From JBFMFB01 sp040752115 (lineage in GTDB: Bacteria; Pseudomonadota; Gammaproteobacteria; Burkholderiales; Sulfuricellaceae): a DNA stretch of 21,413 nucleotides. The DNA is taken from NCBI GenBank assembly GCA_040752115.1, contig JBFMFB010000031.1:1-21413 (forward strand), written 5' to 3'. Both the position numbers and the translations under genes were made by a program. A model generated the notes under the pieces. The model saw only the letters and a list, made by a program, of their open reading frames with translations, did no database searches and was not told where the DNA came from. Of this stretch, positions 11,341 through 19,328 are shown in pieces (position 1 is the first letter of the stretch; each line of letters starts with the position of its first letter).

Positions 11341-11457
11341 CCACGAATGAGCACGAATGAAAACAACGAGATATTTCCAGTTTTCGGTTTATCCGCACGA
11401 CAAATGCAACATTCAGATTATTCGTGAATATTCGTGTCATATTCGTGTCATTCGTGG
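11341..11457 (-). repeat. CACGAAT palindromic element, copy 1
   Basis: A 117-bp block fills nearly the whole gap between the beta and gamma hydrogenase genes. It begins with ccacgaatga-g-cacgaatga and ends with the inverted form, attcgtg repeated with cattcgtgg at the very end (11457). The inner part also holds ttcgtg units. The copy at 15179-15294 has the same length, the same ends and an inner gcaacat...gattattcgtg segment. The first base after the beta-subunit stop codon is the first base of the element. It has no reading frame of note and no transposase. Confidence 0.85.
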
Positions 11458-12570
11458 TTAATTGTTCTCTTCAAGATCACCGCTTCCTGCGCAAATCGCC
11501 CACGCCTCTTCGGTGAGGTCGATTTGCGCCGGGCACCAGGCCAGGCAGCGCCCGCAGCCCACGCAGCCGCTCCGGCCGAACTGATCGTGCCAGCTTCCCA
11601 GCTTGTGGGTCAGCCACTGCCGGTAACGATGGCGAATCTCGGGCCGCACCTGAAAGCCGTGAATGTAGGCGTGCCGCTCGGAAAAGCACGAGTCCCACTG
11701 GCGCTGGTGCACGCTCTCGCCGCCGTCAAGCGCAGGCTCGTCGCCCTCCGCGTGGCAGAAGCAGGTGGGGCACACCAAGGTACAGTTGGCGCAAGACAGG
11801 CAGCGCGCCGCCACATCGTCCCAGCGCGCATGATGGAGATTGGAAAACAGCGCATCCCGCAAATTTCGCCCCGGCAGCGTACGCACCTGGCAGGCGGCTG
11901 CCTGCCGTACCGCCGCATTCGCTGCTTCGATCCGGCTGGCCGCCGCCGGCGGCAAATCGAGCTCGGCCAGCACCTGCTCACCCGCGCGACTGCCCATTTC
12001 CACGGTAAATCCGTCTTCCAGTTCGGTGAGAGCAAGATCGAAGCCGGCAATGGCGTGCGGCCCGTCGCCGGTGGAGACGCAAAAACAGGTCGCCGCCGGA
12101 TGGGTGCAGTTCACTGCCACCAGAAACAGCGATTCGCGCCGCGCCGCGTAATAGGGGTCGGGATGTTCGCCCCGGAGAAATATCTGGTCCTGGATCGCAA
12201 GCGCCGCCAGATCGCAGGCGCGCACGCCGATCACCGCCAACGGGCGGGTTTCGGGAAGCACGGTCTCCACCGTGAAACCGCGATCAGTCTTGGCTGCGCG
12301 CCACAGCGGCTCGGCCGGAGCGAAGAGGAGAGGTTTCAGCGCCTGCGGGCCGTTGGCCCAGGCGAACAGGCGTGCGTCGCCGCCATGGGAAAGACGGTAT
12401 TGGCCGGGCTGCTGGCTGTCGCGCACGCCTTTCGGCAGATCGGCTACGCTGCCGAGCGTGTCGTATGTGATCGCCCCATCCCGTTCCTGCGGCCCAACGC
12501 AGCGGTAGCCCCGGCGCGCGAAGATGTCCAGCAATTCCTGCAGCGCAGGGCGGGGCATGTATCTTGTCAT
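11458..12570 (-). CDS. hydB: Hydrogenase beta subunit, 4Fe-4S protein
   Basis: A 370-residue iron-sulfur protein of the sulfhydrogenase beta-subunit family (related to AsrA), thought to link the flavin subunit to other electron partners. The C-terminal third has two ferredoxin-like [4Fe-4S] motifs: Cys257/260/263/267 and Cys336/339/342/346, each Cys-x2-Cys-x2-Cys-x3-Cys. The N-terminal part has the family's GVRACDL segment. I chose the ATG at 12570; a TTG further upstream gives an N-terminus unlike the family. It is the first gene of the hydrogenase operon. The 94-bp gap upstream has no promoter I can name with confidence, and I found no sigma-54 or FNR site there. Confidence 0.93.
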   Translation of the reverse strand: MTRYMPRPALQELLDIFARRGYRCVGPQERDGAITYDTLGSVADLPKGVRDSQQPGQYRLSHGGDARLFAWANGPQALKPLLFAPAEPLWRAAKTDRGFTVETVLPETRPLAVIGVRACDLAALAIQDQIFLRGEHPDPYYAARRESLFLVAVNCTHPAATCFCVSTGDGPHAIAGFDLALTELEDGFTVEMGSRAGEQVLAELDLPPAAASRIEAANAAVRQAAACQVRTLPGRNLRDALFSNLHHARWDDVAARCLSCANCTLVCPTCFCHAEGDEPALDGGESVHQRQWDSCFSERHAYIHGFQVRPEIRHRYRQWLTHKLGSWHDQFGRSGCVGCGRCLAWCPAQIDLTEEAWAICAGSGDLEENN

Positions 12571-12664
12571 GGCATTTCCCTGCAACGGCTTCTCCCGACA
12601 GGTTGCGCAAACGCTTGATACGGAAGGTTTCCATGCTACCAACAATGTCCAGCCCGCACCACCC

Positions 12665-15157
12665 CTAACTCAGGCTGCGCAAAGTCTCCAGCGGTGGATG
12701 GCGCAGCACCCCTCTCGCCCCCAGCCAGCCGGCGGCAGCCACCCCGGCCCCGCCGCCGATCACAGCCGCCAACCACAGCCAGGGATTGAAGGTATAAGGC
12801 AAATGCAGCAGTTGCACGCTCAGCACATAGCTCAGGACGTTCGCCCCCAGCGCGGCGGTCATTCCGGCCAGGAGGCCAATGCCGGCGAATTCGGCCAGCT
12901 GGCCGAGCACCAGCTGGCGCCGGCTTGCCCCCAAGGTGCGCAGAATCGCGGCCTCGTAAATCCGCTCCTCGCGCGTCGCAGCGATGGCGGCGTACAGCGC
13001 CATCAAGCCCGCTCCGAGGGTGAACAGGAACACGAATTCCACTGCCTGCGCCACCCGCTCCATGATGGAGCGCACCTGGGCCATCAGTGCCGCCACATCG
13101 ATCACGGTGAGATTGGGATAGGCCCTGACCATTTCGTCGAGCACACTCTCCCGGCCGGGGGGGAGGTAAAAGCTGGTGATCCAGCTTGCCGGAAAATTTT
13201 CCAGCAGACCGGGCGGGGCGATCACGAAGAAGTTGACGTGAAACGAATCCCAGTCCACCTTGCGCAGACTTACAACCCGCGCGGCGAAAACAGCATCCGC
13301 CACCTGATAGGCGAGCGTGTCGCCGATCTTGAGGCCCAGCGTTTGGGCGATTCCCTGCTCCACCGAAAGCAGCGCCTTGCCATGATCCGCCGTCGTCCAC
13401 CAGCGCCCGGCGACGATCCGATTGTCGCTCTGCGGCCGGCTCGCCCAGGACAGGTTGAATTCCCGCTCCACCAGGCGTTTTGCGCGCTCATCCGGATAAT
13501 CTGCAGCCGATACCGGCCGGCCGTTGATCGCCGTGAGCCGCCCGCGCACCATCGGAAAGAGCTCGGCATCAGGCAACTGCCGGTCGGCGAAAAATTCCCG
13601 CAGCGTCTGCAACTGGTCCGGCTGGATGTTGATCACGAACCGGTTTGGCGCATGCTCAGGCAGTGTCGACTGCCAGCTTGCCATCAGATCGCCGCGCACG
13701 AGCGTGAGCAGCAACAGCACCATCAAGCCGAGTCCAAGCGCCACCACCTGGCCGGCGCTGGCGCCCGGGCGGCGCGCAATGTTGGCCAGCCCGAATCGCC
13801 ACGCCGCGCCCACCCGGCGGCGCAGCGGAGCAAGGGCGCGAATCAGCCCCAGCGCCAGCAGCATAGCCACCGCGGTTGCGGCGATCAGCCCAGCCAGGAC
13901 GTAGAGCCCCAGTCTGAGTTCGCCCGCCTGCCACAGCAGCAATGCGGACAAGGCCGCAAACCCTGCCGCGAAACTCGCCAGGCTAACCTGCCTCGGCACA
14001 CCCAGCTCGCGCCGCAACACCCGCAGCGTCGGCACCTGTTTCAGCCGCAGGAGAAAAGGCAGGGCGAATCCCAACAGGGTCGTCATGCCGGTCAGCACCC
14101 CCTGCACCACCGGCAACAAGGACGGTAGCGGCAGGTCGGCCGCCACCAGCGCGCCCAGCCGGTCTGCCAGCACCCATTGTGCGCCGTATCCGAGCAGGCA
14201 GCCCACCAGGCTCGCCGTCAGTCCCAGCGTCAGGAACTGGTACAGGTACACGCGGAAAATCAGCGACTGCGTGCCGCCCAAGCAGCGCATCACGGCACAG
14301 CCGTCCAGATGGCGATCCAGAAACCGCCGCGCCGCCAGCACGATGGCGACCGCCGCCAGCACCACGCTGCTTAGCGCTGCCAGCCCTAGAAACTGCCCGG
14401 CGCGTTCCAGCGCCGCCCGGATTTCCGGGCGCGCATCGCTCACACCCTCCAGCCTTTCACCGCGCCTGACGCGTTTCTCCGCCCAGGCGCGGTAGCCGGA
14501 AACGGCCTTCGCCTCTCCCGCCAACAGCAGGCGGTAACCGATGCGGCTGCCGGGTTGCTCCAGAGCGGTGAGAGGAATATCCGCCACATTCACCAGCAAC
14601 CGCGGCGCGATGCTGAACAGGCCGCCGCCGCGGTCCGGTTCGTGAACCAGCACCGCGCCGACGGATAAACGCGCCTGGCCGAGCTCCAGCTCGCCTCCAG
14701 CTCCGAGTCCGAGCTGATTCAGGAGACGTGCCTCCGGCCACACCGTGCCCGGCGCCGGAATGCCCGAAGCCGCCCGCTCCGCCTCCTGCGTCACATCGGC
14801 GATCCGCAGCCGGCCGCGCAAGGGATAGCCGGGGCCCACCGCCTTGATTTCCGCCAGCTGGCTCCGCCGGTTGCCGACCACCATGCTGGGAAAGCTCATC
14901 ACCGTTGCCGTCGCCAGCCCTCGCCTGCGGGCCTCGGCTTCGAACTCGGTTCTAAGCGGATGATCCGATGCCACCACCAGATCGGCGCCCAGCAACTGGC
15001 TTGCCTGGCGGCTTAACACCTGGCCCACCCGGTCAATGAAGAATCCGACTGAAGTCACGCCGCCCACTGCGACCACCAGAGCCAGAGCCAGCGCATACAG
15101 CTCGCCTGAGCGCCAGTCGCGCCGCAGCATGCGCAGGGAGAGTTTGAGAATGTTCAC
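12665..15157 (-). CDS. ybbP: FtsX-like ABC transporter permease (YbbP family)
   Basis: An 830-residue inner-membrane protein that works with the ATPase encoded upstream. It begins with a basic segment and a membrane helix (about 20-40), then a large periplasmic part. A first FtsX-type cluster of helices follows in the middle (about 260-410), then more helices, a second periplasmic part, and a second FtsX-type cluster near the C-terminus with the ILRTLGASRRQL coupling segment. Such proteins use ATP hydrolysis outside the membrane to move lipids or lipoproteins; the substrate of YbbA-YbbP is not settled. I use the GTG at 15157, giving the family-like NILKLSLRMLRRDW start. The GTG at 15211 lies inside a repeat element. 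Confidence 0.9.
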   Translation of the reverse strand: MNILKLSLRMLRRDWRSGELYALALALVVAVGGVTSVGFFIDRVGQVLSRQASQLLGADLVVASDHPLRTEFEAEARRRGLATATVMSFPSMVVGNRRSQLAEIKAVGPGYPLRGRLRIADVTQEAERAASGIPAPGTVWPEARLLNQLGLGAGGELELGQARLSVGAVLVHEPDRGGGLFSIAPRLLVNVADIPLTALEQPGSRIGYRLLLAGEAKAVSGYRAWAEKRVRRGERLEGVSDARPEIRAALERAGQFLGLAALSSVVLAAVAIVLAARRFLDRHLDGCAVMRCLGGTQSLIFRVYLYQFLTLGLTASLVGCLLGYGAQWVLADRLGALVAADLPLPSLLPVVQGVLTGMTTLLGFALPFLLRLKQVPTLRVLRRELGVPRQVSLASFAAGFAALSALLLWQAGELRLGLYVLAGLIAATAVAMLLALGLIRALAPLRRRVGAAWRFGLANIARRPGASAGQVVALGLGLMVLLLLTLVRGDLMASWQSTLPEHAPNRFVINIQPDQLQTLREFFADRQLPDAELFPMVRGRLTAINGRPVSAADYPDERAKRLVEREFNLSWASRPQSDNRIVAGRWWTTADHGKALLSVEQGIAQTLGLKIGDTLAYQVADAVFAARVVSLRKVDWDSFHVNFFVIAPPGLLENFPASWITSFYLPPGRESVLDEMVRAYPNLTVIDVAALMAQVRSIMERVAQAVEFVFLFTLGAGLMALYAAIAATREERIYEAAILRTLGASRRQLVLGQLAEFAGIGLLAGMTAALGANVLSYVLSVQLLHLPYTFNPWLWLAAVIGGGAGVAAAGWLGARGVLRHPPLETLRSLS

Positions 15158-15178
15158 AATAAAGACCCAAAAGGCCAG

Positions 15179-15294
15179 CCACAAATGGCACGAAGGCTCA
15201 TGAATGAACACGAATCAGACGATTGCCCTACCTTCGGTGGTGCGGGTGCTTTGATGGCAACATGATTATTCGTGTAAATTCGTGTCATTCGTGG
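15179..15294 (-). repeat. CACGAAT palindromic element, copy 2
   Basis: A 116-bp block with ends ccacaaatgg-cacgaa and ttcgtgt-cattcgtgg is the counterpart of 11341-11457, in the same orientation and also between two genes of one operon. The plus-side arm has diverged more than in copy 1. The right arm is read by the ATPase gene: its last eight residues (TNDTNLHE) and stop codon are encoded by the CACGAAT units. The element reaches to 22 bp before the permease start. Confidence 0.85.
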
Positions 15295-15991
15295 CTAAAA
15301 ACATCTTCTCTTCTTCCAGCTTACCCGCTGCCAGCCGCAACCGCCGGCCGCAGCGCCCCGCCAGCTCGGCGTCGTGCGTCACCAGCACCAGCGTCGCTGC
15401 CTGCTCCCGGTTCAGATCGAACAGCAGATCGATGATCCGTGCGCCCGTTGCGCTATCGAGATTTCCGGTCGGCTCGTCCGCCAGCAGCAGTTTCGGATTG
15501 ACCGCAAAAGCACGGGCAATGGCGACACGCTGCTGCTCGCCGCCGGAAAGATGACGGGGATAATGGTTGAGCCGGGCGGACAGCCCCACGCGCTCCAGCA
15601 CCGCCGCAGCCTGGCTGCGCGCCTCGCTCGCGCCGGCAAGCTCGAGCGGCAGCATGACGTTCTCCAGCGCGGTCATCGCCGGCAGGAGCTGGAAAGACTG
15701 GAACACGAAGCCGATCATCCGCCCGCGCAGGGCGGCGCGGCCGTCTTCATCCAGCGCGAACAGGTCGGCGCCGCCAATCGCCACGCTACCGGCGGTAGGC
15801 AGATCCAGCCCCGCCAGCAGCCCTAGGAGGGTAGATTTGCCGGAACCGGATGCCCCCAGAATGGCAACCGACTCGCCGGGGTGTATCCGCAGATCCAGGT
15901 CGTGCAATATGGTTAGCGTAGCGCCATTGGAAAGCACCTGCTTGGTCAGGCCCGTCGCCAGAACCATGGGAACAGGAAGAGAGTTCGTCAT
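15266..15991 (-). CDS. ybbA: ABC transporter ATPase (YbbA/LolD family)
   Basis: A 241-residue ATP-binding subunit for the FtsX-like permease encoded just downstream. Walker A GASGSGKST is at about 46-54, the Q-loop near FVFQSFQ, the signature LSGGEQQR at 148-155, Walker B with LLLADEPTGNLD at 168-179, and the switch His in VTHD. The start MTNSLPVP at 15991 gives the usual family length; the upstream in-frame TTG would add 71 residues from the promoter region. The C-terminal tail TNDTNLHE is coded by the repeat element at 15179-15294, so the original end of the protein was probably replaced. Gene order with the divergent esterase matches E. coli tesA / ybbA-ybbP. Confidence 0.93.
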   Translation of the reverse strand: MTNSLPVPMVLATGLTKQVLSNGATLTILHDLDLRIHPGESVAILGASGSGKSTLLGLLAGLDLPTAGSVAIGGADLFALDEDGRAALRGRMIGFVFQSFQLLPAMTALENVMLPLELAGASEARSQAAAVLERVGLSARLNHYPRHLSGGEQQRVAIARAFAVNPKLLLADEPTGNLDSATGARIIDLLFDLNREQAATLVLVTHDAELAGRCGRRLRLAAGKLEEEKMFLATNDTNLHE

Positions 15992-16084
15992 GCTGGAATC
16001 TTGCCGCTTGCCTCGTCCGTCTTTGGGGAGGCGTTTACGCCCAAAAAGTTTTTGCGCCCCTCCCATATCGTCACGCATAATAGC

Positions 16085-16101
16085 CGCATTTTTAAAATGC
16101 G
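16085..16101. promoter_or_regulatory. Perfect palindrome between divergent ybbA and cyclase genes
   Basis: Two 8-bp arms (cgcatttt / aaaatgcg) flank a single T. It lies midway in the 172-bp region from which the ATPase gene and the diguanylate cyclase gene diverge. The site may be an operator for both. It may also act as a transcript hairpin, but neither side has a T run. A second short palindrome (ggcg-ttta-cgcc) lies about 45 bp to the left. I see no strong promoter for either gene; TATTAT just left of the palindrome is a possible -10 for ybbA. Confidence 0.4.
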
Positions 16102-16163
16102 CTTCCGTCCGCAGTGTTGACGTTTGTCGGAAAAACAAACAAGAATTGAGTGAAGGAGTGTTG

Positions 16164-17315
16164 ATGAAGCCTTTATCCAACCCCATCGTCAGGAGCATTC
16201 TCAACGAGCTTCCGCGCGAGGAAATGCTTTGGCTGTTTTATCCGGGCCGGCACATGGCGCTTCTGTCAACCCGCCGCGCTGCGATGATAATTTCCAGGGT
16301 GCGCCTGATCGCGGCCCTGTTTGCCGTGCTCACGGCGCTGTGGATCATCCCCGACATAATCGTGCTGCCCTGGCCGGCATGGGGCCAGTTGGCGATCGGC
16401 CGGATTGTCGCGAGCCTGGCGTTCGGCGCGCTGGCCCTCTCCTTCCGCAACTCGACCAAGATACGCGACGCCTATGTGGCGCTGGCGATCATGTTTGCCA
16501 TTCCGACCGCGTTCTTCATTTTTTCCTACCTGCTGCTGGCTCAAGTCTATCTGAACGGCATGGCGGCTGCCATCGCGGCGAGCTATGCCTTTTTGCCGGT
16601 CGTGATGGTGGCGGGACTTTCCATGTTCCCGCTGACGGCCCTGGAAGGCGCGGTGTACGCCTTCCCCGTGCTGGCGGCGGAAATCGGTTCCTCCCTGCTG
16701 CGGCTGGACATACTGAACCTCACCCCGCTGATCAGCTCGGCCTGGCTGGTGGTCCTGATCGCCGTGGTTGCGACGCTGTCCGGCATGAGCCAGTTGGGGT
16801 TCATGATCGCCCTGGTGCGCCAGGCGATCCGCGATTCCCTGACCGGCTGCTTCTCCCGCCTCTCCGGCGAAGAGCTGCTGGAGATTCAGTTCATCATTTC
16901 CACTCGCAGCAATACCCCGCTTTCGCTGGCATTCATCGACCTGGACAACTTCAAGAGCGTCAATGACCAGTTCGGCCACGAGGCCGGCGACCATGTGCTG
17001 GTAACCGCCACCGAGCGCATCCGTGCAACCCTGCGAACCGGTGACATGCTGGCGCGCTGGGGCGGCGAGGAATTCATCCTGATTCTCCCCAACACCTACT
17101 GCGACGACGCAATCACCGCCATCGAACGGATCCGCGCAGCAGGCCTCGGCATGCGCCCGGACGAAAAGCCCGTGACGGCCAGCATCGGCTTGGCGGAACG
17201 AACCGAGGACAAAACCGGCGATTGGGCAGCGCTGGTCGAAATAGCGGACCAGCGCATGTATACCGCAAAGCAGAGCGGCAAGGATCGGATCGTATCCTCC
17301 TGTAGCAGAACATAA
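16164..17315 (+). CDS. Membrane-bound diguanylate cyclase (GGEEF)
   Basis: A 383-residue enzyme that would make the second messenger c-di-GMP from two GTP. The N-terminal part (about 45-220) has five or six hydrophobic helices and looks like a membrane sensor of unknown ligand; I cannot match it to a named MASE type. The GGDEF domain (about 222-380) has DSLTG, the metal-binding FIDLDNFK (Asp259), the active site GGEEF at 300-304, and the product-inhibition I-site RTGD at 291-294. Both catalysis and feedback control should therefore be intact. The ATG at 16164 follows AAGGAG by 5 nt. It sits between ybbA and the esterase gene, which are direct neighbours in many bacteria. Confidence 0.93.
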   Translation: MKPLSNPIVRSILNELPREEMLWLFYPGRHMALLSTRRAAMIISRVRLIAALFAVLTALWIIPDIIVLPWPAWGQLAIGRIVASLAFGALALSFRNSTKIRDAYVALAIMFAIPTAFFIFSYLLLAQVYLNGMAAAIAASYAFLPVVMVAGLSMFPLTALEGAVYAFPVLAAEIGSSLLRLDILNLTPLISSAWLVVLIAVVATLSGMSQLGFMIALVRQAIRDSLTGCFSRLSGEELLEIQFIISTRSNTPLSLAFIDLDNFKSVNDQFGHEAGDHVLVTATERIRATLRTGDMLARWGGEEFILILPNTYCDDAITAIERIRAAGLGMRPDEKPVTASIGLAERTEDKTGDWAALVEIADQRMYTAKQSGKDRIVSSCSRT

Positions 17316-17366
17316 CACTGCCGGCAGTTTGACGGCTTCATGCCGCGTGCGGGAAATTCCTGCGAA

Positions 17367-17975
17367 ATGCTCAAACGCGCCCTTTTCTTCCTGTTGCTGC
17401 TGGCGACTTGCGGCGCCCAGGCTGCGCCGGCGATCCTGGTGTTCGGCGACAGCCTGTCGGCCGGCTATGGGATTGCCGCCGGCGCCGACTGGGTCAGCCT
17501 TCTCAACCAACGCCTTAAACAGACCGGCCACAACTACCGGGTCATCAACGCCAGCATCGGCGGCGAAACCACCCGCGGCGGTATGCAGCGGTTCGGCCAG
17601 ACGCTGGCGAAGCACCGTCCGGTAATCGTCATTCTCGAACTGGGTGCAAATGACGGCCTGCGCGGCCTGCCGATCGAGGCCGCGCGCGGCAATCTGGATG
17701 CCATCATCCGGTCCGCCAGTAAAGAACGGGTGCAGACGCTGCTCGTCGGAATGCGCCTGCCACCCAATTACGGCAGAATTTACGGCGAACAGTTCCAGGG
17801 CATGTATGCGGAGCTCGCCAGAAAACACCGCTTGCCGCTGGTACCCTTCCTGCTGGAAGGCATTGCCGACAAGCCTGAACTGTTCCAGCCGGACGGCCTC
17901 CATCCTACCGCGGCGGCGCAGCCGGTGCTCATGGAAAACGTCTGGAGGCGGCTGCAACCGCTGCTGCAGCGCTGA
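17367..17975 (+). CDS. tesA: Periplasmic SGNH esterase / lysophospholipase (TesA family)
   Basis: A 202-residue exported serine hydrolase that cleaves esters or thioesters of fatty acids and arylesters. Residues 1-20 are a signal peptide (MLKRALFFLL... ending GAQAA). The SGNH signatures are complete: GDSLS with nucleophile Ser29, the block II Gly in GGET (about 65), GAND with Asn95, and DGLHP with Asp176 and His179. I start at 17367 since this gives a normal signal peptide; an ATG at 17340 would put ten extra residues ahead of it. It lies 51 bp after the cyclase gene and may be co-transcribed with it. Its stop codon abuts that of the convergent kinase gene. Confidence 0.93.
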   Translation: MLKRALFFLLLLATCGAQAAPAILVFGDSLSAGYGIAAGADWVSLLNQRLKQTGHNYRVINASIGGETTRGGMQRFGQTLAKHRPVIVILELGANDGLRGLPIEAARGNLDAIIRSASKERVQTLLVGMRLPPNYGRIYGEQFQGMYAELARKHRLPLVPFLLEGIADKPELFQPDGLHPTAAAQPVLMENVWRRLQPLLQR

Positions 17976-19328
17976 TCAGGAAAGCGGCAGGAGGATGGTA
18001 AACGCCGTGCCGCCGAGGCTGCTTTGCGAAATGCCAATGCTGCCGCGATGCAATTCGACAAACGCCTTGACCAGACTCAGCCCTAGCCCGGAACCGGCCA
18101 TGGTGCGGCTAGGATCGAGGCGCGTAAACCGTTCGAAGACCTTTTCCCGCATCTCTGGCGGGATTCCCGGCCCGCTGTCTTCCAGCCTCACCTCCACCCT
18201 GCCGCCCTGGTGTGCCGCATGAAGTTCGATGCGCCCCCCCGCCGGCACATACTTGAGCGCGTTATCCAGCAGATTGGACATAGCCTGCGCCAGCAGCTGC
18301 CGGTCACCCTCTATCTGCAGGCCTTCGGCAATGTCGCTGCTCAGGTCGAGGTCGTGCTCTTCGGCAGAAGGAGCGTAAAGCTCGACCAGTTCGTTTAGCA
18401 GTTCCGACAGATCAACCGAATTGCGCCTGACCGGCATGCTTCCCGCCTCTGCACGCCCGATGGCGAGGAGCGAATTGAAAATAGCCTGCATGTTCTGCAA
18501 CTCGGATAGTGTGCGCTCCAAGGCGAGGCGATGGGCCTCGGGGTCGTTCCGCTGCAATGCGACTTCCACCTCGGCACGCAGGCGCGTCAACGGTGTCCGC
18601 AGGTCATGGGCGATGTTGTCACTGACCTGGCGAATCCCCTGTACCAACTTTTCGATGCGCTCCAGCATCGCGTTGGTATTCACCGCCAGGATGGAAAATT
18701 CATCGTCACCGGAAACCGGCATGCGGCTGGAAAGATCTCCCGATTTCACGATCCGCTGGCTGTGGCGGTTGAAGGCCTGAATTTGCCCCCAAAAACGTTT
18801 CGCCAGCCAGAGGCCGAGGATGAGCCCTAGCAGCACGATGGCTTCCGCAGTGCCGACGAAGGCCGCTCGGGCGGCATCGATTATCCGGCTGGCGGATTGC
18901 ATGCCGAGGGCAACGAACACCGTCATATCGGCGGCCGGAGAAAAGGCCAGCACGCGCACCCGCTCACGCTGCGTGCCTGCCGTCACCTCGATTTCCCGGA
19001 TGCCGTCCGTCCGGGCAAGCCTGGGCAGCGGCAATTCGCCGGCTTCCAGGACGATGCGCCCCTTTCCATCCAATATCCGGTATACCCGTTCGCCCCGGCC
19101 TTTGGCCGCGATCTCCCCCTGTATGGTGCGCTGCACGCCCGGGAAACCGTAATCATGATATTGCCGGACGAGCAGCCTTTGCTGCTCCAGCAACTGCCGG
19201 TCGATCTGGTCAACCAGGGTGGCGGAAAGCCGATAATTGAGGTAACCGAAAATCGCCGCCGCTCCCCAGGCGTAAAGCAGCAAAAGCCCCAGGATCAGGC
19301 GAACCGGCCGGTTGATGAGAAGACTCAT
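17976..19328 (-). CDS. Two-component sensor histidine kinase
   Basis: A 450-residue inner-membrane kinase. Two membrane helices (about 9-30 and 155-176) enclose a periplasmic sensor domain of about 125 residues. A HAMP linker (about 176-230) follows, then the dimerisation domain with phospho-acceptor His241 in NIAHDLRTPL, and the ATP-binding domain with the N box NLLDNALKY, the G1 box DSGPGIP and the G2 box GSGLGLSLV. It starts inside the stop codon of the response regulator gene (ATGA), so both are made together. The signal cannot be read from the sequence. The family resembles QseC/PmrB-type kinases, but the match is general. Confidence 0.93.
   Translation of the reverse strand: MSLLINRPVRLILGLLLLYAWGAAAIFGYLNYRLSATLVDQIDRQLLEQQRLLVRQYHDYGFPGVQRTIQGEIAAKGRGERVYRILDGKGRIVLEAGELPLPRLARTDGIREIEVTAGTQRERVRVLAFSPAADMTVFVALGMQSASRIIDAARAAFVGTAEAIVLLGLILGLWLAKRFWGQIQAFNRHSQRIVKSGDLSSRMPVSGDDEFSILAVNTNAMLERIEKLVQGIRQVSDNIAHDLRTPLTRLRAEVEVALQRNDPEAHRLALERTLSELQNMQAIFNSLLAIGRAEAGSMPVRRNSVDLSELLNELVELYAPSAEEHDLDLSSDIAEGLQIEGDRQLLAQAMSNLLDNALKYVPAGGRIELHAAHQGGRVEVRLEDSGPGIPPEMREKVFERFTRLDPSRTMAGSGLGLSLVKAFVELHRGSIGISQSSLGGTAFTILLPLS

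Noticed and set aside
12571..12664. Search for a sigma-54 or FNR site upstream of the hydrogenase operon
   Set aside because: GG and GC pairs occur but not at the required 10-bp spacing, and only half of an FNR site (TTGAT) is present.
12524..14128. Long plus-strand frame (534 codons) opposite the permease gene
   Set aside because: It is the antisense shadow of a GC-rich gene: full of Gln, His, Arg and Pro, with no domain.
16266..17957. Long minus-strand frame (563 codons) opposite the cyclase and esterase genes
   Set aside because: It spans two confident genes on the other strand and is rich in His, Gln and Arg, the typical antisense pattern.
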